Part shown: positions 7,128 through 11,602 of the stretch, one piece after another
How positions within the stretch are numbered: the first letter of the stretch is position 1
Layout of the letters: every line of letters starts with the position of its first letter
DNA from: Erysipelotrichaceae bacterium
GTDB lineage: Bacteria; Bacillota_I; Bacilli_A; Erysipelotrichales; Erysipelotrichaceae
Assembly: GCA_024709285.1 (NCBI GenBank)
Contig: JANJWY010000212.1
Coordinates: 1-11,602 of the forward strand
Length of the DNA stretch: 11,602 nucleotides
Direction: 5' to 3'
Notes under the pieces: model-generated
Seen by the model: only the letters and a program-made list of their open reading frames with translations
The model's database searches: none
Told to the model about the DNA's origin: nothing
Position numbers and translations under genes: made by a program

Positions 7128-7514
7128 TTAAAATCTTCCGTCAGACTCGTGGTCGTATTCAACTTCTTCCTTGACATGTTTCAAACTGTGACCAACTTCC
7201 CAGCTGACCAAAACAGACACGATGACATGCAGGATGATAATGGCGCTGACAATGGCTAAATCGGTATAATCGCGGATGGTGATCAAGCGCAATACTTCTG
7301 CGGCTAAATAGAACAATAATCCTAATGCAATTCCGCGGCCTAACCGAATACGCAATTCCGTTGAAGTCTGCTTGTACTTAAGCTTAATGAACCGACATAA
7401 TGTTTGAAAAGCAACGACAATAATAATGCCTGCACCTGTCAATTCCAATAACAACATTAATAGTTTTGTCAAATCAATGACAAAGTGATGAATCACTTCA
7501 TATAGAGCTTCCAA
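7128..7514 (-). CDS. DUF1622-like small integral membrane protein
   Basis: A 128-residue protein with three likely membrane helices (about 16-38, 60-79 and 84-104) and a charged C-terminal tail (WEVGHSLKHVKEEVEYDHESDG). The block around RIRLGRGIALGLLFYLAAEVLR, followed by a short loop and a third helix, resembles the DUF1622 family of uncharacterised membrane proteins. The start used here is TTG 7514. The frame stays open to a stop at 7539-7541 and offers only an ATT start beyond it, so the true N-terminus could be up to nine residues longer. GGGA four bases before the TTG is a weak ribosome-binding site. It converges on opp and diverges from the ptsI operon. No function can be assigned. Confidence 0.78.
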   Translation of the reverse strand: MEALYEVIHHFVIDLTKLLMLLLELTGAGIIIVVAFQTLCRFIKLKYKQTSTELRIRLGRGIALGLLFYLAAEVLRLITIRDYTDLAIVSAIIILHVIVSVLVSWEVGHSLKHVKEEVEYDHESDGRF

Positions 7515-7539
7515 AATATCCCAACTTTCTTTTTGAATT

Positions 7540-7550
7540 TACACTGTGTA
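7540..7550. promoter_or_regulatory. Perfect palindrome at the divergent promoter region
   Basis: TACAC-T-GTGTA is a perfect 11-base inverted repeat. It touches the proposed -10 and transcription start of the - strand gene and lies about 100 bases before the + strand operon. It is short, so chance is not excluded, but the place suits an operator. Confidence 0.3.
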
Positions 7551-7578
7551 TTCTAACACTAAATATACAAAATGAAAA
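7550..7578 (-). promoter_or_regulatory. Candidate promoter of the DUF1622 gene
   Basis: Read on the - strand, TTTTCA (7578-7573), a 17-base spacer and TAGAAT (7555-7550) form a sigma-A-type promoter. TGT directly before the -10 makes it an extended -10 element. The start of transcription would fall near 7543, about 30 bases before the TTG start codon. Confidence 0.45.
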
Positions 7579-7586
7579 GATATTTG

Positions 7587-7614
7587 TTTATATCAAGGAA
7601 TAATCAGATTTAAT
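7587..7614 (+). promoter_or_regulatory. Weak candidate promoter of the ptsI operon
   Basis: TTTATA (7587-7592), a 16-base spacer and TTTAAT (7609-7614) could act as -35 and -10, putting the transcript start near 7621 and leaving about 20 bases of leader before ATG 7642. The -10 is good and the -35 poor. A promoter must lie somewhere in 7515-7641 because the neighbouring gene points the other way. Confidence 0.3.
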
Positions 7615-7628
7615 GCATAAATGAAACT

Positions 7629-7635
7629 AGAGGTG
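7629..7635 (+). promoter_or_regulatory. Ribosome-binding site that sets the start at 7642
   Basis: AGAGGTG lies six bases before ATG 7642. The ATG at 7621, which would add seven residues, has no such site upstream and would place the ribosome-binding site inside the gene. The acyl carrier protein gene shows the same motif with the same spacing. Confidence 0.8.
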
Positions 7636-7641
7636 AAAATC

Positions 7642-7956
7642 ATGACTAGTTTTGGGGAGAAGAAACAGCTGATTTCTTATTTGTTTGTTTTGTGGGGACA
7701 GTGTAAAATGGTGAGTGAAAACCAGAGGAGCGAGTATAAGGACTATTATTATAATCATGATTTTGATCGTTTGATGAGACATGCACTTTCTCAGCTAAAC
7801 GATGAACAAAAGAAGATAATTACTAAAGAATTCATGGAGAAAACAAGTCCGAACTGGTATTTGGAATACTATTCCCGCAGTTCTTTTTACCGTCATAAGC
7901 ATCAGAGCATGGACACATTTATTCGTTGCTTGCATGGTCGAAAAATGTTAAAATGA
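7642..7956 (+). CDS. MG284/MPN403-like small protein with sigma-region-4/HTH-like C-terminus
   Basis: A 104-residue soluble protein, start ATG 7642 as set by the AGAGGTG site, ending with the only TGA stop among the genes of the window. The first half is polar and tyrosine-rich (YKDYYY near 32-37). The second half (about 52-98) reads LNDEQKKII, then an acidic/aromatic stretch NWYLEYYSRSSFYRHK, then DTFIRCLHG. This has the layout of sigma-70 region 4 or ArpU-like helix-turn-helix proteins, with the SRSSFYRHK segment as a possible recognition helix. From memory, the YYS-S-YR pattern with flanking residues resembles the MG284/MPN403 family of Mollicutes and relatives. In that lineage it lies close to a stand-alone acyl carrier protein gene, as here. 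Its role is unknown; DNA binding is inference from the pattern alone. Confidence 0.72.
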   Translation: MTSFGEKKQLISYLFVLWGQCKMVSENQRSEYKDYYYNHDFDRLMRHALSQLNDEQKKIITKEFMEKTSPNWYLEYYSRSSFYRHKHQSMDTFIRCLHGRKMLK

Positions 7957-7959
7957 TAC

Positions 7960-7966
7960 AGAGGTG
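7960..7966 (+). promoter_or_regulatory. Ribosome-binding site that sets the acyl carrier protein start
   Basis: AGAGGTG is six bases before ATG 7973. An upstream in-frame GTG at 7964-7966 is the last part of this site and therefore not the start, removing three residues from the longest frame. Confidence 0.85.
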
Positions 7967-7972
7967 CACAAC

Positions 7973-8197
7973 ATGGATACTTTTTTGAGACTGAAAACGC
8001 TATTGGAAAATCGGGGTATTAAGACCGGTCAACTGACCGAAAATTCTACATTGAAGGATATTGGGATTGATTCACTGGACTTGGTTGAAGTCCTTTTGGA
8101 GTTGGAAAAAGAGCTCAATATCACATTTTCAGATGATGAGTTACTGGGGTGCAGAAGTATCAGTGACGTAGTGAATTTAGTTGCGAAAAAGAAATAA
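7973..8197 (+). CDS. Acyl carrier protein (stand-alone)
   Basis: A 74-residue carrier protein. From ATG 7973, the 4'-phosphopantetheine attachment serine is Ser34 in the motif DIGIDSLDLVE, the classic helix-II signature. The rest is acidic (VEVLLELEKELNITFSDDELL), as expected for a four-helix carrier that shuttles acyl groups on its thiol arm in the cytoplasm. It does not sit in a fatty-acid synthesis cluster but between an HTH-like gene and ptsI, with ptsI starting 11 bases after its stop. It is shorter and more divergent than the usual AcpP (about 77-80 residues). It may be the second carrier seen in Mollicutes-related genomes, with a role in lipid or other acyl transfer not settled here. 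Family assignment is secure. Confidence 0.9.
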   Translation: MDTFLRLKTLLENRGIKTGQLTENSTLKDIGIDSLDLVEVLLELEKELNITFSDDELLGCRSISDVVNLVAKKK

Positions 8198-8208
8198 GGA
8201 GGACTTTT

Positions 8209-9912
8209 ATGTACAAGGGAATTGCGGCTTCATCAGGTGTAGTTGTTTCTAAGGTGTATAAACTGGAACATCCGGTTCTGCATATTGAACGTAAGACATC
8301 GGATCCTGAATCTGAAATCAGTAAGCTTAGTATAGCTTTAGAGAAGACTCAAAGAGATATTGAAACCATTCAGAAGAAAGCTGTAGGAAAGCTTACAGAT
8401 GAAGAGTTAGCAATATTTGATGCTCATCTTATGGTAACTCAAGATCCCGAATTCATCGGTCAGATCGAAGAGATGATCAAATCTGAAGGTATTAACGCTG
8501 AGTTTGCGGTCAATGAAGTCGGCGGTATGTTTATTTCAATGTTTGAAGCAATGGATGATGCTTATTTTAAGGAAAGAGCTGCAGATATCAAGGATGTAAC
8601 TTATCGAATCAAATGTCACATTTGTAACGTAATGATTCCGAATCTGGCATTAATTGATGAGGAAGTTGTCATTGTTGCTCACGACTTGACACCTTCGGAT
8701 ACTGCTCAGTTAAATAAAGCATTTACAAAAGGTTTCGCAACAGAAATCGGCGGACGTACGTCACATTCAGCAATCATGGCTCGCAGTCTTGAAATTCCTG
8801 CGGTGGTTGGCGCAGGGGATTTACTTTCGAAATGTGATCATGGAGACAGTATCATTTTAGATGCGTTGGATGGTGTTGTCATTATCAAACCTACGGAAGA
8901 AGAAATCAGGCATTATACAAATAAAGCTAACCGTTTTGCGGAAATGAAGCAAAGTCTTAAAGTACTTAAAGATGCTGAAAGTGTCACAACGGATGGCCAT
9001 CATGTTGAGTTGGTCGGAAATATCGGAACGCCCAATGATGTTGTCGGTGTTTTAAATAACGGTGGCGAAGGTGTAGGTTTGTATCGTACAGAATTTTTAT
9101 ATATGGATGCAACCGCACTGCCTACAGAAGAAGAACAATTTGAAGCTTACAAGACAGTTTTGGAACGTATGAAAAACAAGCCGGTCGTTGTCCGTACGTT
9201 GGACATCGGGGGAGATAAAGAGTTATCCTATTTACCGTTCCCAAAGGAGATGAATCCTTTTTTGGGATATCGTGCCATTCGCTTATGTTTGGATCGCACC
9301 GATATATTCCGTACACAGTTGCGTGCATTGCTCAGAGCCAGTCTCTATGGAAATCTTTGCATCATGTTCCCGATGATTGCCACCCTTAAAGAATTCAGAG
9401 ATGCTAAAGCAATCATCGAAGATGAAAAAGAAAACTTGATTTATGAAGGTCACAAAGTCGGAAAATATCAGTTAGGCATCATGGTCGAAATACCGGCCGC
9501 AGCTGTCCTTGCTGACCAGTTCGCTAAGGAAGTTGATTTTATGAGCATTGGAACCAATGACTTAATTCAATACTCCATGGCTGCTGATCGGATGAGTGAG
9601 AAAGTCGCATATTTATATCAACCTTATAACCCTTCGTTGCTGCGCTTGATCAAAATGACCATTGATGGCGGACATAAAGAAGGCAAGTGGGTCGGTATGT
9701 GTGGTGAAATGGCCGGGGAAGAATTGGCCGTTCCCGTTCTGTTAGGATTGGGTCTGGATGAATTCTCTATGTCAGCATCATCGATTCTAGGTGCCCGAAA
9801 AATGGTTCGCGAGTTAAGTTTCGCGGAAATGAAGGTCATGGCTGAAAAAGCACTTACCTTAGGTACTGCTGAAGAAGTCATCGAACTGATTAAGAAATCA
9901 ATCGCTAAATAA
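8209..9912 (+). CDS. ptsI: Phosphoenolpyruvate-protein phosphotransferase (PTS enzyme I)
   Basis: Enzyme I moves phosphate from phosphoenolpyruvate to HPr and so feeds all PTS sugar uptake in the cytoplasm. It has 567 residues, close to the usual 570-575. ATG 8209 has a strong AAGGAGG (8196-8202) six bases away. Parts in order: an N-terminal HPr-binding helical domain (about 1-145), a phosphohistidine domain with active His186 in GGRTSHSAIMAR, and a PEP-binding barrel with GVGLYRTEFLYM (288-299), VRTLDIGGDKE (328-338), DFMSIGTNDLIQY (443-455) and the active-site cysteine Cys498 in GMCGEMAG. All catalytic residues I know for the family are present. No ptsH lies in the window, although HPr and enzyme I genes are often adjacent. 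It is the last gene of its operon and ends at a terminator. Confidence 0.97.
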   Translation: MYKGIAASSGVVVSKVYKLEHPVLHIERKTSDPESEISKLSIALEKTQRDIETIQKKAVGKLTDEELAIFDAHLMVTQDPEFIGQIEEMIKSEGINAEFAVNEVGGMFISMFEAMDDAYFKERAADIKDVTYRIKCHICNVMIPNLALIDEEVVIVAHDLTPSDTAQLNKAFTKGFATEIGGRTSHSAIMARSLEIPAVVGAGDLLSKCDHGDSIILDALDGVVIIKPTEEEIRHYTNKANRFAEMKQSLKVLKDAESVTTDGHHVELVGNIGTPNDVVGVLNNGGEGVGLYRTEFLYMDATALPTEEEQFEAYKTVLERMKNKPVVVRTLDIGGDKELSYLPFPKEMNPFLGYRAIRLCLDRTDIFRTQLRALLRASLYGNLCIMFPMIATLKEFRDAKAIIEDEKENLIYEGHKVGKYQLGIMVEIPAAAVLADQFAKEVDFMSIGTNDLIQYSMAADRMSEKVAYLYQPYNPSLLRLIKMTIDGGHKEGKWVGMCGEMAGEELAVPVLLGLGLDEFSMSASSILGARKMVRELSFAEMKVMAEKALTLGTAEEVIELIKKSIAK

Positions 9913-9915
9913 AAA

Positions 9916-9941
9916 AGGGACACATCTTACGATGTGTCCTT
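9916..9941. terminator. Shared terminator between ptsI and the DUF4332-like gene
   Basis: AGGGACACATC (9916-9926), loop TTAC, GATGTGTCCTT (9931-9941) form an 11-bp stem with one G-T pair. On the - strand it is followed by a clean TTTTTT (A-run 9911-9916), so it is strongest for the DUF4332-like gene. On the + strand the tail is only TCTGTT, weaker but probably still functional for ptsI. Confidence 0.85.
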
Positions 9942-9944
9942 CTG

Positions 9945-10349
9945 TTAATAGAATACGGCTCTGGGCAGTTCTTTGGCTTGTTCTACCCACTTTTCAACAT
10001 CCTTGACAACCGGAACCCGTCGAACCAGTTTCTTCTCTTCATTGACCTCAGCCAACTTTACTGTCAGATTGTCCGGTCGCCGACCAGCAAGTTCTACTAC
10101 GGTATCAACTCCGGCAGCTTCAAGCAATTCGGCATATTCACCGCCAATTCCTTTAATTCTAAACAAATCCGCATGATTAACAAATTTCAGTACGAGTTTT
10201 TCAGAGATACCCGTTTTCTCAGCAAGGTCGATGCGACCTTTTTTAGTTGCACCAGCCTCAAGAAGTGCTTCTACAGATTTAATCCCAACTTCAATAAACT
10301 TAGCTTCGTAAACTTCACCAATGCCTTCAATCGTCGTCAGTTTTGACAT
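9945..10349 (-). CDS. DUF4332-like protein with two helix-hairpin-helix motifs
   Basis: A 134-residue soluble protein starting at ATG 10349, with AAGGAGG (10362-10356) six bases upstream. Two helix-hairpin-helix-like segments are visible: IEGIGEVYEAKFIEVGI (7-23) and IKGIGGEYAELLEAAGV (65-81). Between them is the block KKGRIDLAEKTGIS, and after NHADLFR the second hairpin begins. The end has the pattern VEKWVEQAKELP. This is the layout of DUF4332 proteins, which resemble the hairpin domains of topoisomerase and recombination proteins. Nucleic-acid or protein binding is plausible but not shown. It is transcribed as a single gene from a good promoter (10372-10400) and ends at the terminator shared with ptsI. 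No functional link with ptsI is implied by its position. Confidence 0.82.
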   Translation of the reverse strand: MSKLTTIEGIGEVYEAKFIEVGIKSVEALLEAGATKKGRIDLAEKTGISEKLVLKFVNHADLFRIKGIGGEYAELLEAAGVDTVVELAGRRPDNLTVKLAEVNEEKKLVRRVPVVKDVEKWVEQAKELPRAVFY

Positions 10350-10371
10350 ATTTGCCCTCCTTGTTAGTTTT

Positions 10372-10400
10372 ATTATGCTACTAACAAATCAGATTATCAA
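10372..10400 (-). promoter_or_regulatory. Strong sigma-A-type promoter of the DUF4332-like gene
   Basis: On the - strand, TTGATA (10400-10395), exactly 17 bases, then CATAAT (10377-10372) match the consensus at five of six positions each. Transcription would start near 10365, just before the AAGGAGG, giving a very short leader. No promoter elsewhere in the window matches so well. Confidence 0.72.
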
Positions 10401-10441
10401 GTCATTGACAGAAATCCGGTCTTTTTTCACCCAAACCTCAC

Positions 10442-11551
10442 TTACGAAACAATCGTTTCGTCAAGTGACAGCTGTATTTCTGTGCTGAAAACAGAGCGTA
10501 CTTGATTGCGACCAGCTGATTTAGCCAAGTATAACGCCTTGTCAGCTCGGTGAATGATTGTGTTTATATCATCGTCCAATTTGCTTTGAGTAACACCTAA
10601 ACTGATCGTGACAGTACCATAGCGATGCAATGGCAACATTTCGACAGATCTCCGAATTTTTTCCGCAAGAATCATCGCTCCTTCACCGGAAGTTTCCGGA
10701 CAAATGATAAGAAACTCTTCTCCACCCCAACGGCCGACTGTATCCGACAAGCGACAAATCATTGTTATAGCAGAGGCTATCTCAACCAGAATCTGATCTC
10801 CGGCTAAATGTCCGTAATTATCGTTAACACGCTTAAACAAATCCAAATCTCCCATGAGGACACTGAAATGCGGTGTGCCACGTCGGATACGAGCCAGTTC
10901 CTTCATCATGACTTCATCCAGTTTTAAACGGTTACTTATCCCAGTCAATGCATCGGTATGAGAAAGACGCATCAATTCTTCATTTTTCAGCTTAATGAAA
11001 TCATATGCCTTTGCCCGACTTAACTCAGAAAACGATATGAGGATGGTCACACAAATCGCAGCAAACAACAGATTAATAAATGACAGAAGGTTTAAATCAT
11101 TCGATAGCCAAGGAGGTGAAAATACCAATATTCCCATAAAAATGACTATAAATGAGAGGATAGTGACTAATCTTCCGGTGTTTCGACCAAGTAAGAAATA
11201 GGATATAGGTGGAAAAACCATGATCCAGGCAAACGCATAATCACTGGGTCCGGAAATTATGATGTAAGCAATAAGAAGTGAAGTATACAGAATGACTGAA
11301 AACAGAGAAGTTCTTTTTATATCATTCTTTCTGTGAAAATAGATTAATAAAAACATTGCAAACAGGATAGCCACAGTATCAATAAAAGCAATAAGATAAA
11401 GGCGATGAACGAATATATTGAGGATAATCAAAAAAATGAAAATCGGTATCAAAATCAATAAAATGTTATTGATCAGATACGTTTGCCAATATTCAGGCTG
11501 ATCCGGTTTGAAATGAAAACCATTCGTCACAAAATTTTGATACTTTTTCAA
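10442..11551 (-). CDS. Membrane-bound diguanylate cyclase (GGDEF domain)
   Basis: The predicted reaction is GTP to cyclic di-GMP. It has 369 residues, with start TTG 11551 following GGGGGTG (11567-11561). A stop at 11558-11560 just upstream means no longer frame exists. The first 175 residues contain six hydrophobic helices (about 28-48, 52-72, 82-100, 104-122, 126-146 and 153-175), a likely sensor unit without an obvious named domain. The cyclase domain (about 195-352) shows SHTDALTGISNR, GDLDLFKRVNDNYGH (metal and guanine binding), the active-site GGEEF at 276-280 and the ISLGV stretch. An RLSD at 267-270, five residues before GGEEF, is the RxxD inhibitory site, so product feedback is expected. 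No effector or EAL/HD-GYP phosphodiesterase is nearby. The input signal is unknown. Confidence 0.93.
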   Translation of the reverse strand: MKKYQNFVTNGFHFKPDQPEYWQTYLINNILLILIPIFIFLIILNIFVHRLYLIAFIDTVAILFAMFLLIYFHRKNDIKRTSLFSVILYTSLLIAYIIISGPSDYAFAWIMVFPPISYFLLGRNTGRLVTILSFIVIFMGILVFSPPWLSNDLNLLSFINLLFAAICVTILISFSELSRAKAYDFIKLKNEELMRLSHTDALTGISNRLKLDEVMMKELARIRRGTPHFSVLMGDLDLFKRVNDNYGHLAGDQILVEIASAITMICRLSDTVGRWGGEEFLIICPETSGEGAMILAEKIRRSVEMLPLHRYGTVTISLGVTQSKLDDDINTIIHRADKALYLAKSAGRNQVRSVFSTEIQLSLDETIVS

Positions 11552-11573
11552 TCTACATCACACCCCCGAAATT

Positions 11574-11602
11574 ATGTTAATAAAACTATATCACAATCTC
11601 AA
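11574..11602 (-). promoter_or_regulatory. Candidate promoter of the diguanylate cyclase gene
   Basis: On the - strand, TTGAGA (11602-11597), a 17-base spacer and TAACAT (11579-11574) form a plausible sigma-A promoter with a modest -10. It lies at the window edge, so alternatives upstream cannot be seen. Confidence 0.4.

Noticed and set aside
6833..7177. A 114-codon open frame on the - strand across the end of oppF and the terminator.
   Set aside because: It runs antisense through oppF and straight through the terminator hairpin, is His/Arg/Asp-rich without a recognisable fold, and the + strand frame there looks like real protein.
7954..7973. Use of TGA as tryptophan, as in Mycoplasma.
   Set aside because: TGA at 7954-7956 ends a gene right before the next ribosome-binding site, and Trp is encoded by TGG throughout, so the code is standard.
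9978..10346. A 122-codon open frame on the + strand.
   Set aside because: It is the antisense shadow of the DUF4332-like gene, whose - strand frame has a good ribosome-binding site, promoter and family pattern.
10441..10465. Hairpin ACGAAAC-AATC-GTTTCGT at the 3' end of the diguanylate cyclase gene, a possible terminator.
   Set aside because: It straddles the stop codon and no T-run follows on the - strand, so it is not a standard intrinsic terminator; it may stabilise the 3' end or be chance.

Overview
The window reads as chromosomal DNA of a low-to-moderate-GC Bacillota. Ribosome-binding sites are AAGGAGG- or AGAGGTG-like, start codons include TTG and GTG, Lys/Glu codons favour A, and the genetic code is standard (TGG for Trp, TGA used once as a stop). 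Two small genes resemble families I associate with Mollicutes and Erysipelotrichia: an MG284/MPN403-like protein and a stand-alone acyl carrier protein. With the enlarged OppF, this points to an Erysipelotrichia-like or Mollicutes-related lineage. That placement is inference.

Positions 1-6906 (+ strand) hold a peptide-uptake operon in the order oppA (5' end cut off by the window), a hairpin, then oppB, oppC, oppD and oppF. The last four are tightly spaced or overlapping. Two subunits are unusual. OppC carries about 280 extra residues between its first membrane helix and its canonical core, and these form seven RCC1-type repeats, enough for a complete seven-bladed beta-propeller on the outer face. 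OppF carries about 165 extra, mostly helical, charged residues between Walker A and the Q-loop. OppD and OppF both end in an identically spaced four-cysteine motif of the kind known to bind an iron-sulfur cluster in dipeptide transporters. A likely small membrane-protein gene, reachable in full only from a CTG start, overlaps the oppF stop and runs to a strong bidirectional terminator.

Positions 7128-7514 (- strand) encode a small three-helix membrane protein of the DUF1622 type. It is divergent from a + strand operon (7642-9912) of an HTH-like MG284/MPN403-type protein, an acyl carrier protein and PTS enzyme I (ptsI), with no ptsH beside it. Start codons for the first two are reassigned here on the basis of their ribosome-binding sites.

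Positions 9945-11551 (- strand) carry a double helix-hairpin-helix DUF4332-like protein with a very good promoter and, upstream of it, a six-helix membrane diguanylate cyclase (GGEEF, with I-site). ptsI and the DUF4332 gene converge on a shared terminator.

The most unusual feature is the propeller-bearing oligopeptide permease OppC. Everything else is recognisable housekeeping or accessory content, with no mobile element, CRISPR array, tRNA or rRNA seen.
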